Origin: CAZHMN01 sp964533705
Lineage (GTDB): Bacteria; Electryoneota; B3-LCP
Assembly: GCA_964533705.1 (NCBI GenBank)
Contig: CAZHMN010000003.1
Coordinates: 22,218-86,217, forward strand
Direction of reading: 5' to 3'
DNA length: 64,000 bases
Shown here: positions 25,922 to 33,564 of the stretch, piece after piece
Position numbering within the stretch: the stretch's first letter is position 1
Layout: each line of letters begins with the position of its first letter
Notes under the pieces: model-generated
What the model was told of the DNA's origin: nothing
The model's input: only the letters and a program-made list of their open reading frames with translations
Databases searched by the model: none
Program-made: the position numbers and the translations under genes

Positions 25922-26413
25922 GCTTCCCGAAGGGATTCCTTCGGAAGAAGCGACTGGAGTCTTTAATGAGGTTATTCCAGACTTCTCACCAGATGTACGC
26001 GCACATCAACTGGAATACGGTTTCCAGAGTTGAGTTAATTGACGGAGAGGTAAAAAGGGCTTTAGGTAAAATTATTCGAGAAGCAGCTAATGAGGAAGGT
26101 TATGAAATACTGGCCTATGAAGCAGTCTCTGAACACGTCCACCTGGTGGTACGGTTCAAACCATCCCATTGCATTGCTGATTTTGTAAAAAAGATAAAGG
26201 GAAAATCCTCCAGGATTATACCGTATTCCATAAATAAACCGATAAAATGGCAGAAGGGTTACGGAATAACCACTGTAGGACCTAAGGCTCTTAATAGTGC
26301 AATTCAATATGTTAAGGATCAGAAGAATCATCACTCTAATCGATAGTAAACATAACGCCCCATTGGTTTCAACCAATTGACATGAGGTTCGGGCATAGGA
26401 TTTTAATCCTATG
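25882..26413 (+). mobile_element. IS200/IS605-type insertion element with palindromic ends
   Basis: About 530 bp. The left end has the hairpin CATCCGAA-TGAA-TTCGGATG (25882-25901), then a nested hairpin GTCGCTT ... AAGCGAC with inner CCGAAGG/CCTTCGG (25919-25954). The transposase gene follows. The right end has ATTGGTT-TC-AACCAAT (26362-26377) and ATAGGATT-TT-AATCCTAT (26395-26412). It has no inverted terminal repeats, only subterminal hairpins, as expected for Y1-transposase elements. A second, gene-less copy of the same ends lies 60 bp downstream. Confidence 0.8.
25966..26346 (+). CDS. IS200-like Y1 (HUH) transposase
   Basis: 126 residues. The HUH metal motif is in SEHVHLVVRF (His-Val-His), and the catalytic Tyr is expected in NSAIQYVKDQKNHH. 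The basic linker VKKIKGKSSR fits the Y1_Tnp fold. These enzymes cut and rejoin single-stranded DNA at subterminal hairpins. The reading frame is intact, so the copy could be active. No tnpB is present. It sits in the sense direction between nuoD and nuoE. Confidence 0.88.
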   Translation: MRLFQTSHQMYAHINWNTVSRVELIDGEVKRALGKIIREAANEEGYEILAYEAVSEHVHLVVRFKPSHCIADFVKKIKGKSSRIIPYSINKPIKWQKGYGITTVGPKALNSAIQYVKDQKNHHSNR

Positions 26414-26473
26414 ACAAGAGCACCCCGGTCAAAAGGGGGCGAAATAGTAGACTAGAATTGCAGGCTTATTTTA

Positions 26474-26595
26474 CATCCGAATGAATTCGGATGCCCGAAT
26501 TTAGGGTAAAGTCGCTGAAGCGACTGGAGTCTTTAATGAGTTCATTGGTTTCAACCAATTGACGCGAGATTCGGGCATAGGATTTTAATCCTATG
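26474..26595 (+). mobile_element. MITE: transposase-less derivative of the IS200-like element
   Basis: 122 bp made of the IS left end (CATCCGAA/TTCGGATG at 26474-26493, then GTCGCT-GA-AGCGAC) joined directly to the IS right end (ATTGGTT/AACCAAT and ATAGGATT/AATCCTAT ending 26594). The internal part, including tnpA, is deleted and the left hairpin has lost its inner arm. It can presumably be moved in trans by the adjacent transposase. It lies 39 bp before nuoE and its hairpins would be part of the nuo transcript. Confidence 0.8.
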
Positions 26596-26633
26596 GTCAT
26601 TGCTAAATCACACAAATTACCATAGATCCGGCT

Positions 26634-27161
26634 ATGAAAAAATTTTCCGAAGCCACCAAACAACAAGTGCAGGCTTACCTTGAACTGTACCCCAAGCGAG
26701 AAGCGGCCCTCCTGCCCATTCTCCACATTGCTCAGAAGGAATTCGGCTTCCTCGACGAAGAAGCCGAATTGGCCGTGGCGGAATTGATGGACCTTTCCCC
26801 TGTGACGGTGCGTGAAACCTCCATGTTCTACTTTATGTTCCACCGCCACCCGATTGGCAAATACCACTTTCAGGTCTGCCACAACATCTCCTGCACCTTA
26901 ATGGGAGCCGAAACCATCTTAGATCACCTCAAGAACCGCCTGGGAATCGAGGACGGCCAGAGGACGGAAGACGGCCTCTTCTCGGTCGAACGGGTGGAAT
27001 GCATCGCCTGCTGCGACCGCGGCCCGGCCATGCTGGTGAACGATCAACTGCACACCGATCTGACGCCCCAAAAACTGGATGATTTGATCAAAAAATACGA
27101 TCCGAAGCGAAAATTTGAAGAGCCCGGCAAAACCGAAGAGTCCCGGAGCGATAGCCGATAA
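26634..27161 (+). CDS. nuoE: NADH-quinone oxidoreductase subunit E
   Basis: 175 residues; this is the 24 kDa thioredoxin-like [2Fe-2S] subunit of the NADH module. Ligands are in QVCHNISCTLMG and ECIACCDRGP. The C-terminal tail is short and charged. It is separated from nuoD by mobile elements and followed 18 bp later by nuoF. Confidence 0.95.
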   Translation: MKKFSEATKQQVQAYLELYPKREAALLPILHIAQKEFGFLDEEAELAVAELMDLSPVTVRETSMFYFMFHRHPIGKYHFQVCHNISCTLMGAETILDHLKNRLGIEDGQRTEDGLFSVERVECIACCDRGPAMLVNDQLHTDLTPQKLDDLIKKYDPKRKFEEPGKTEESRSDSR

Positions 27162-27179
27162 TCAGTTGCGAGAATAAAA

Positions 27180-28430
27180 ATGCCAGAGTACAAACTGGTC
27201 AGTAAGAATTTCGAATATCCCGATCAACCCCATATCAAGGCGGCTTTGAGCCGCGGCGCCTACGAACAGTGGAAAAGGGTGCTATCCGAGAAAATCCCGC
27301 CGGAAAAAATCATCGAAGAAGTCAAGACCGCCAAGCTGCGCGGTCAGGGCGGAGCCGGTTTCCCGGCCGGAGTCAAATGGGGATTCGTCCCCAAGGATTC
27401 ACCCAGGCCCAAGTACCTCTGCGTCAACGCCGACGAAGGCGAACCGGGCACTTTTAAAGATCGCGCTCTGCTTGAAAAGGATCCGCATCAATTGCTCGAA
27501 GGCATCGCCATCACCAGCTATGCCGTGGGCATTCACACCGCCTTCATCTACATGCGGGGCGAATTTTACGAGCCCAAACGAATCGTAACCAAAGCCATCA
27601 AAGAAGCGGAAAAGGAAGGACTCCTGGGCAAAAACATCCTGGGGAGCGGCTTCGACCTGGAGGTTATCATCCACATGGGCGCGGGGGCTTATATCTGCGG
27701 TGAAGAGACCGCCCTCCTGAATTCGCTTGAAGGACACAAGGGTTGGCCGAGGTTGAAACCTCCTTTCCCGGCGGTGGTCGGCGCCTTCGGCTGCCCCACG
27801 GTGATCAATAACGTCGAAACCCTCTCCGGCGTGCCGCATATTTTACGCATGGGTGGGGAGCAATTCCAGAAGCTGGGCACGGAAAACGACGGCGGCACCA
27901 AACTTTTCGGAGTCAGCGGCCACGTGGAAAAACCGGGCATCTACGAACTGACCATGGGGTCTTCCCTGAAAGAATTGATCTACGACGTATGCGGAGGCGT
28001 CAAAGATGGCAAAAACTTGAAAGCGGTTATTCCAGGCGGTTCATCTACTCCAGTGTTAAAACCCGACGAAATTGACGTGCCGCTGGAATTTGAAGCCATG
28101 ATGGCCGCCGGCACCATGCTGGGATCGGGCGCCGTGATCGTGCTGGATGAAACGGTCTCTATCCCCCACATCTTTATGGTCATGACCCGTTTCTACGCTC
28201 ACGAATCCTGCGGTCAGTGCAGCCAGTGCCGCGAAGGCTGCACCTGGATCTACAAGATTTCGCAGAAAATCCTTGCCGGAGAAGGCAAACCCTCCGATCT
28301 TGATTTGATCCTGGATCTGGCGGACAACATCAACGGCAAAACGGTCTGTCCCCTGGGCGCTGCTATGGCCATGCCGGCGACGGCATTCGTCGAAAAATTC
28401 CGTGATGAATTTTTGGCGATGATGAATTAA
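27180..28430 (+). CDS. nuoF: NADH-quinone oxidoreductase subunit F
   Basis: 416 residues; this is the 51 kDa NADH- and FMN-binding subunit. Glycine-rich NADH motif RGQGGAGFPAGVKWGF, FMN motif ICGEETALLNSLEG, and cluster N3 ligands ESCGQCSQCREGC plus a later Cys in KTVCPLG. It is complete. The next nuo gene (nuoG) is 1.45 kb away, beyond repeats and a nucleotidyltransferase cassette. Confidence 0.95.
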   Translation: MPEYKLVSKNFEYPDQPHIKAALSRGAYEQWKRVLSEKIPPEKIIEEVKTAKLRGQGGAGFPAGVKWGFVPKDSPRPKYLCVNADEGEPGTFKDRALLEKDPHQLLEGIAITSYAVGIHTAFIYMRGEFYEPKRIVTKAIKEAEKEGLLGKNILGSGFDLEVIIHMGAGAYICGEETALLNSLEGHKGWPRLKPPFPAVVGAFGCPTVINNVETLSGVPHILRMGGEQFQKLGTENDGGTKLFGVSGHVEKPGIYELTMGSSLKELIYDVCGGVKDGKNLKAVIPGGSSTPVLKPDEIDVPLEFEAMMAAGTMLGSGAVIVLDETVSIPHIFMVMTRFYAHESCGQCSQCREGCTWIYKISQKILAGEGKPSDLDLILDLADNINGKTVCPLGAAMAMPATAFVEKFRDEFLAMMN

Positions 28431-28470
28431 CATCTGAATCACAGATTAAACAGATTGCACTGATCGCGGG

Positions 28471-28988
28471 ATTGTCATTCCGGACGGGCTTCAGCCCGAT
28501 CCGGTCGTAAGACTCTTACGAGAATCCAGATCCCCCCTGCCCCCCTTATTAANNNNNNNNNNNNNNNNNNNNNNNNNNNNNNNNNNNNNNNNNNNNNNNN
28601 NNNNNNNNNNNNNNNNNNNNNNNNNNNNNNNNNNNNNNNNNNNNNNNNNNNNGGACTCTCCGCAGTCGGCAGCCAAGAACCCGTCGGGTGCGGAGACCCG
28701 ACGGCACAAGAAAATAACCACGGATTTTCACGGACATAGCGGATTTCGCTGACCTCATTATTGTCATTCCGGACGGGCTTCAGCCCGATCCGGTCGTAAG
28801 ACTCTTACGAGAATCCAGATCCCCCCTGCCCCCCTTATTAAGGGGGGTGGGCGAAGCTCGGGGGGATCAAAAAGTGCGGTAATACAAAAGGCGTTAAATA
28901 TTAAGTGTGCTGCCGATCCATAAAGACTCTTACGGACTCTCCGCAGTCGGCAGCCAAGAACCCGTCGGGTGCGGAGACCCGACGGCAC
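28471..28988. repeat. Tandem composite palindromic repeat (two units)
   Basis: Unit part A (82 bp) occurs at 28471-28552 and 28760-28841; part B (55 bp) occurs at 28653-28707 and 28934-28988. In the second copy A and B are joined by 92 bp; in the first, the 100-N gap stands in that place. Both parts are full of hairpins: CGGGCT-TC-AGCCCG, CCCCCCTTATTAAGGGGGG, GATCCCCCC ... GGGGGGATC, and CCGTCGGGT/ACCCGACGG. No coding sequence is seen. Such GC-rich extragenic palindromes are common in environmental genomes and may spread by transposase action. Confidence 0.75.
28553..28652. other. Assembly gap (100 N) within the repeat
   Basis: Falls at the same internal position that is filled by 92 bp (28842-28933) in the second repeat copy, so it is probably a collapsed repeat. 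Confidence 0.9.
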
Positions 28989-29149
28989 CGGGAATTCTGC
29001 CACGAATTCCCGGCACAGAGGAAAAACTGAATTCTGAACCACGGATGACACGGATTACACGGATAATGTGAGAGGAATCCGTGCGATCCGCGACATCCGT
29101 GCGAATCCGTGGTTGAGACTAAAAAGGTATAGCGGCAGCAAGCTGCCGC
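28988..29149. repeat. Cluster of three further palindromes before nuoG
   Basis: First, CCGGGAATTC/GAATTCCCGG (28988-29013). Second, a long imperfect inverted repeat, AACCACGGAT ... ATCCGTGGTT (29037-29114), with internal 'ACACGGAT'/'ATCCGTG' iterations. Third, GCGGCAGC-AA-GCTGCCGC (29132-29149). Together with the A/B repeats they fill 28431-29185; no gene was found in that interval. Confidence 0.65.
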
Positions 29150-29185
29150 GCTACCCTTTGATCCTTTGATCCTAAATCCCTTATC

Positions 29186-29242
29186 ATGCCCGAACTAACC
29201 ATTAACGAAAAAAAAGTCCAAGTGCCCGAAGGCACCAAATAG
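29186..29242 (+). pseudogene. Duplicated, truncated nuoG start
   Basis: An 18-codon frame beginning MPELTINEKKVQVPEGTK and then TAG. It is the same as the true nuoG start (MPELTINEQQVEVPEGTN at 29886) apart from six base changes in 54. The likely history is a duplication of the nuoG 5' end around the insertion of the nucleotidyltransferase cassette that lies between the two copies. It could still be translated as a short peptide. Confidence 0.75.
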
Positions 29243-29247
29243 AAAAA

Positions 29248-29448
29248 ATGACCGACCTCTTCAAATTAGACAAAACCGCTTTTAGCATTGCGCGCTTATC
29301 CGATCCAGCAGACGAGAAGGACTACTGGCTCAAGAGAACGCCGGCCGAACGTCTGGAGGCTGTCGAATTCCTGCGGCAACTTAATTATGACTACGATCCA
29401 GTTACCGCCAGACTTCAGAGAGTTTTTGAAGTCGTTGAACAAGCATGA
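29248..29448 (+). CDS. Small conserved protein paired with a nucleotidyltransferase
   Basis: 66 residues (MTDLFKLDKTAFSIARLSD ... YWLKRTPAERLEAVEFLRQL). I recognise this as a small family usually encoded directly before a nucleotidyltransferase-fold gene, as here, where the downstream start at 29387 lies inside it. The charged, helical C-terminus suggests a protein-binding partner. A toxin-antitoxin role is plausible but unproven. It begins six bases after the stop of the truncated nuoG start. Confidence 0.65.
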   Translation: MTDLFKLDKTAFSIARLSDPADEKDYWLKRTPAERLEAVEFLRQLNYDYDPVTARLQRVFEVVEQA

Positions 29449-29836
29449 GGCAAAGTATCTGATGATCGGCGGTTATGCGGTGGCTTATCACGGCTACCCA
29501 CGCGCCACGGCGGATATGGATATCTGGGTCTCTACTTCACCGCAAAATGCGAAGAAAATCGTCGCAGCGGTAAAGGAGTTTGGTTTCGATCCTCCCAATC
29601 TGACATCCAATCTATTTACAAAGGAGGGTCAAATTGTGCGTATGGGTAATCCGCCGCTTAGGATTGAGATCTTCACCAGCGTATCCGGCTTAAGTTTCGA
29701 CGAATGCTACTCTGCGCGAATTGTTGAGCCTATAGCAGGTATCGAAGTCCATTTCATCAATCTCGATCATCTCAAAATCAACAAGAAAGCAACCGGCAGA
29801 CATAAAGACTACGATGACCTGGAAAATCTCCCTTAG
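29387..29836 (+). CDS. Nucleotidyltransferase-fold protein (putative toxin-antitoxin type)
   Basis: 149 residues starting MTTIQLPPDFREFLKSLN at ATG 29387; the frame open to 29288 is upstream read-through. The NTase core is MIGGYAVAYHGYPR, then ADMDIWV carrying the metal-binding acidic residues, then RIEIFTSVSGL. Related proteins are the nucleotidyltransferase halves of small two-gene modules. No HEPN partner is seen, only the 66-residue protein whose gene it overlaps by 62 bp. The pair is inserted between nuoF and nuoG and is flanked by repeats and a duplicated nuoG start, so it is probably horizontally acquired. Confidence 0.75.
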   Translation: MTTIQLPPDFREFLKSLNKHEAKYLMIGGYAVAYHGYPRATADMDIWVSTSPQNAKKIVAAVKEFGFDPPNLTSNLFTKEGQIVRMGNPPLRIEIFTSVSGLSFDECYSARIVEPIAGIEVHFINLDHLKINKKATGRHKDYDDLENLP

Positions 29837-29885
29837 TTTCAAGAGAGTGCTTCTTGCAACATAACCTTAAGCTTAAACCCTAAAT

Positions 29886-31499
29886 ATGCCCGAACTAACC
29901 ATCAACGAACAACAAGTCGAAGTCCCCGAAGGCACCAACCTCATTCAGGCGGCCCGCAAACTGGACATTCATATCCCTCACTTCTGCTACCATCCGGGGC
30001 TAAGCGTGGCCGGTTCCTGCCGCATGTGCCAGGTGGAAATTGAACAGAACGGCCGCAAGCGCTTAGATTTGGCCTGCTCCAATCCGGCACAGGATGGCAT
30101 GGTGGTGCGCACCAATACGCCTGAGGTAACCAAAGCCGTCAAGGGCGTGCTGGAATTCCTGCTCATGAACCACCCCACCGACTGCCCCATATGCGACGAT
30201 GCCGGTGAATGTAAACTGCAGAATTACTACATGCTCCACGGGCTCTACGACAGCCGCCTGAACGTCGAAAAGTGGCACAAACCCAAGGTCTATCCCGTCG
30301 GGCCGACGGTCATGCTGGACTGCGAACGCTGCGTTTTGTGCAGCCGCTGCGTCCGCTTCTGCGATGAAATCTGGGGTGAAAGACAATTGGGCATCTTCGG
30401 GCACGGATCCAACGAAATGCTGATCAATTTCCCCGGTCGAGAACTCGATAACCCATACAGCGGCAATGTGGTGGATCTCTGCCCAGTGGGCGCTCTTCTC
30501 GACAGGGATTTTCGTTTCCGGCGCCGAGTTTGGTATCTCAAGTCAGTGAAATCAATATGTCCTCTCTGCAGCAGGGGCTGCAACATCTACCTGCACGTTG
30601 ATACTGAGCATGATTATAAGAATCCGGGCAAGAGAGTGCACCGCATCAAGCCTCGCTATAATCCTGACGTCAACCGCTGGTGGATCTGCGACCGGGGGCG
30701 TTACGGTTATCCCTTCATTGACGATCCCAACCGGGCGAAATCGCCGATGATGGCGGGCGAAGAGGTCGAATGGGATCAAGCATTGGCACGCGCTGAAGAT
30801 CTGATTAAATCTACCTTGAAGCGTTCCGGCCCCGAAACGTTGGCTTTCCTCATGGCGCCCACGGCCAGCAACGAAGACGCCTATGCAGCTCTACGGCTCT
30901 TCAAAGATACGCTCAAGTTCATCCATGTAGACTCCGAAATTCCATCAACCGATAATATAAAAGCCGATCATCTCCTGCTGACAGACGACCCCTATCCTAA
31001 CCGCAGGGGCTTCCAGGACCTGGGTTTCGGACCCGCTGAAAGGGGGATGCGAACCCCTGCAATCCTCGACGCCTTGCGCTCTGGACGGATAAAGGGGTTG
31101 ATCGTCTCCGGCACGGATCTGGGAGGCGTCGCCGGTGAAAGCGCCGAGACCCTGACCTCCAAGCTGGACTGGTTGATCGTCGTTTCCCACGACAGGAATC
31201 GGTTATGGCAAAAGGCGACGGTGGCGTTGCCCATGGCCGTTTACGCTGAAAGAGAGGGCACCTTCACCAACGTCAAGGGCCTGGTGCAGAAGTTCGAGAA
31301 GGCCGTTGAGCCTCTCGGTGCGGCCTTGCCCCAATGGCAGATCTGGCAGCGGCTGGGAAAACGACTGGGAGCCAAATGGAGCTTTGATGACGTTCAGCAG
31401 GTCTTTCGATCCTTAGCCGAAGGCAAACCCGAATACGATACCCTGAACTGGCACGCAACCTTCGGCGTGCAAGCCGGAGCCTATTCGGATAACTGGTAA
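29886..31499 (+). CDS. nuoG: NADH-quinone oxidoreductase subunit G
   Basis: 537 residues, on the short side (many NuoG are 700-900). The N-terminal [2Fe-2S] ferredoxin domain has HFCYHPG and GSCRMCQVE. The His/Cys cluster motif is HPTDCPICDDAGECKLQ, two [4Fe-4S] motifs follow (CERCVLCSRCVRFCDE), and the molybdopterin-family start is SICPLCSRGCNIY. The C-terminal molybdopterin-like domain is reduced to ~300 residues, as in other compact NuoG. The frame is intact, so it looks functional despite the insertion just upstream. Confidence 0.93.
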   Translation: MPELTINEQQVEVPEGTNLIQAARKLDIHIPHFCYHPGLSVAGSCRMCQVEIEQNGRKRLDLACSNPAQDGMVVRTNTPEVTKAVKGVLEFLLMNHPTDCPICDDAGECKLQNYYMLHGLYDSRLNVEKWHKPKVYPVGPTVMLDCERCVLCSRCVRFCDEIWGERQLGIFGHGSNEMLINFPGRELDNPYSGNVVDLCPVGALLDRDFRFRRRVWYLKSVKSICPLCSRGCNIYLHVDTEHDYKNPGKRVHRIKPRYNPDVNRWWICDRGRYGYPFIDDPNRAKSPMMAGEEVEWDQALARAEDLIKSTLKRSGPETLAFLMAPTASNEDAYAALRLFKDTLKFIHVDSEIPSTDNIKADHLLLTDDPYPNRRGFQDLGFGPAERGMRTPAILDALRSGRIKGLIVSGTDLGGVAGESAETLTSKLDWLIVVSHDRNRLWQKATVALPMAVYAEREGTFTNVKGLVQKFEKAVEPLGAALPQWQIWQRLGKRLGAKWSFDDVQQVFRSLAEGKPEYDTLNWHATFGVQAGAYSDNW

Positions 31500-31514
31500 A
31501 AGTCCATTGGGGCG

Positions 31515-32204
31515 ATGGCCATGAAAAAGACCTTAATGCTTCTTATCAGTATGACGATCCTCTTTCTTATTGCCAGGCCTTACGTGGCATGCGGACAGGA
31601 AATGAAGGATACGGTCAAGCTGCCCGATCCCATCCGGAAAGGCGAGGTTTCGGTCGAAGAAGCCTTGCAGCAGAGGCGGTCGGTTAGAAAATACGCGGAT
31701 CGCTCATTAACGCTACAAGAAATATCCCAACTCCTCTGGGCCGCGCAGGGAATTACCGATTCTCAAGGCCTGCGCAGCGCGCCGTCTGCGGGCGCCCTTT
31801 ATCCTCTTGACGTCTATATTGTCACTGGAGAGGTCAAGGAACTGACCGCCGGCATCTATAAATACCATCCCTTCGAGCACGAACTAATCCTGTTGTCCGA
31901 GGGCGATAAACGGCATGCCCTGTGCGGAGCGGCACTGGAGCAGGAGTGCATCCGGGATGCACCCGCCGTCATCGTGCTGACCGCGGTGTACGAACGTTCG
32001 ATGAAGAAGTACGGCGAGAGGGGAATTCGCTACTCTCACATCGAAATCGGCTGCGCAGCGCAGAACGTCTACCTCCAGGCCGAGTCTTTGAACCTGGGCA
32101 CCGTGTTCATCGGAGCCTTCCACGATGACGAAGTAAAGAAAGTCCTGAACCTGAATAAAGACGAACGCCCCCTGGCTATAATGCCGGTGGGGCGAATCAA
32201 GTGA
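31515..32204 (+). CDS. Exported SagB-type nitroreductase-family protein
   Basis: 229 residues. The N-terminal signal (KTLMLLISMTILFLIARPYVA) has no lipobox. The nitroreductase/SagB fold follows: EEALQQRRSVRKYADRSLT, LLWAAQGIT, SAPSAGALYPLDVYIV and the late GIRYSHIEIGCAAQNVYLQA motif. These proteins bind FMN and reduce or oxidise varied substrates; an exported one is expected to act in the periplasm. It sits between nuoG and nuoH, 15 bp after nuoG, and overlaps the next small gene (GTGA). Substrate unknown; a link to the quinone pool is only a guess. Confidence 0.85.
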   Translation: MAMKKTLMLLISMTILFLIARPYVACGQEMKDTVKLPDPIRKGEVSVEEALQQRRSVRKYADRSLTLQEISQLLWAAQGITDSQGLRSAPSAGALYPLDVYIVTGEVKELTAGIYKYHPFEHELILLSEGDKRHALCGAALEQECIRDAPAVIVLTAVYERSMKKYGERGIRYSHIEIGCAAQNVYLQAESLNLGTVFIGAFHDDEVKKVLNLNKDERPLAIMPVGRIK

Positions 32205-32422
32205 CAACCTTAGAATATATCCTGATCATAGGGCTGATCCTCTTAGTGATCGCAACGTTGATCTGGGCGTATAGGAAGCGAAACCGCCTCTTCTTTCAGA
32301 TGAAATTCGTGGCCGAGACTACTATGATGAACTACCAGGACGCGTCCAAGCGCGCGGCCATGGAAGAAGTGGCTTACAGGAATGAAGAGGCTGAAGAGGA
32401 CGAATCTGGAGAGGATAAATAA
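32201..32422 (+). CDS. Small membrane protein in the nuo cluster
   Basis: 73 residues, GTG start overlapping the SagB-type gene stop. A single N-terminal transmembrane segment (YILIIGLILLVIATLIWAY) precedes a charged, acidic tail (NEEAEEDESGEDK). Unknown family. It ends 16 bp before nuoH, so it is part of the operon, and it might help anchor the exported nitroreductase or assemble NuoH. Confidence 0.65.
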   Translation: MTTLEYILIIGLILLVIATLIWAYRKRNRLFFQMKFVAETTMMNYQDASKRAAMEEVAYRNEEAEEDESGEDK

Positions 32423-32438
32423 CACTCAGAGATAACCC

Positions 32439-33521
32439 ATGCTCGACACCGCCATCACCTTAGCTAAAATCTGGGGAGTGCTGCTCACCCTGGTATCCTT
32501 AGCCGCCATTATGACCTGGGTGGAGCGAAAGCAGTCCGCCGTCATGCAAGACCGCCTGGGCGCCAACCGCGCTGACGTCTTGGGCCTGCGCATCATCGGC
32601 CTGTTCCAACCCATGGCCGATGGCATCAAGATGTTTTTCAAGGAGGATTTCGTCCCACCCCGCGGGGATAAATTCCTGCACACGCTTGCGCCCATCCTGG
32701 CATTCTTCCCCGTGCTGGCGACCTTCGCGGTAATTCCCTTCGGGGATACGCTCCGCATCGGATCGCTGGAGATTTCCCTGCAGATCGCCGATCTGAACAT
32801 AGGCTACCTCTTCATCCTGGCTTTCGGCGGGCTGTCCGTCTACGGCGCAGTGCTCGCCGGATGGTCTTCCAACAACAAATATTCTCTCTTAGGAGGGCTG
32901 CGGGCCGCCGCCCAGATGATCTCCTACGAAGTCTGCCTGGGGCTCAGCCTAATCGGCTTGATCATGGTTTACAGCACGCTGCAGTTGGATGACATCGTCC
33001 GCCAGCAGGGTCAGTTGCTCTTTGGATTTCTGCCCGCCTGGGGTGTCTTCCTGCAGCCACTGGGTTTTCTGCTGTTCTTCCCGGCGGCCATCGCCGAAAC
33101 CAAGCGCGTACCCTTCGATTTACCCGAAGGCGAATCGGAAATCATCGGTTATTACACCGAATATTCCGGCATGCGCTTCGGTCTCTTTTACTTTGCCGAG
33201 TTTATCGAAATTATCGTCCTGGCTGCCCTGGTATCCACCCTTTTCTTCGGCGGCTACCAAGTACCCTGGCTTTACGCTGAAGGATTTCGCTTTCCCTGGG
33301 GTTGGGAATGGAACCTGCCCAACTTGGCCGTCGTCATCCTGCATCTGCTCGCCTTTTTCCTGAAAATCGCTTTCTTCTGCTGGCTGCAGGTCTTGATCCG
33401 CTGGACGCTGCCCCGCTTCCGCTACGATCAGTTAATGCGGCTCTGCTGGGTGGGCATATTACCTCTGGCTATATTGAATATACTGATCACCGGGGCGATC
33501 CTGTTGGTGATTAAATCCTGA
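32439..33521 (+). CDS. nuoH: NADH-quinone oxidoreductase subunit H
   Basis: 360 residues, eight to nine membrane helices. It is the membrane subunit that forms the quinone cavity with NuoB and NuoD. Signatures: WVERKQSAVMQDRLGANRA, ADGIKMFFKEDF, and the Glu-rich loop KRVPFDLPEGESEIIGYYTE. Followed by two SGNH hydrolase genes rather than nuoI. Confidence 0.95.
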   Translation: MLDTAITLAKIWGVLLTLVSLAAIMTWVERKQSAVMQDRLGANRADVLGLRIIGLFQPMADGIKMFFKEDFVPPRGDKFLHTLAPILAFFPVLATFAVIPFGDTLRIGSLEISLQIADLNIGYLFILAFGGLSVYGAVLAGWSSNNKYSLLGGLRAAAQMISYEVCLGLSLIGLIMVYSTLQLDDIVRQQGQLLFGFLPAWGVFLQPLGFLLFFPAAIAETKRVPFDLPEGESEIIGYYTEYSGMRFGLFYFAEFIEIIVLAALVSTLFFGGYQVPWLYAEGFRFPWGWEWNLPNLAVVILHLLAFFLKIAFFCWLQVLIRWTLPRFRYDQLMRLCWVGILPLAILNILITGAILLVIKS

Positions 33522-33564
33522 TGGATCATCCTGTTAAAACCTGATAAAGCCCCGAATACGACTG

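Noticed and set aside
29886..31499. NuoG as a truncated pseudogene because of its 537-residue length
   Set aside because: All cluster motifs and an intact stop are present; compact NuoG proteins with a reduced molybdopterin domain are known.
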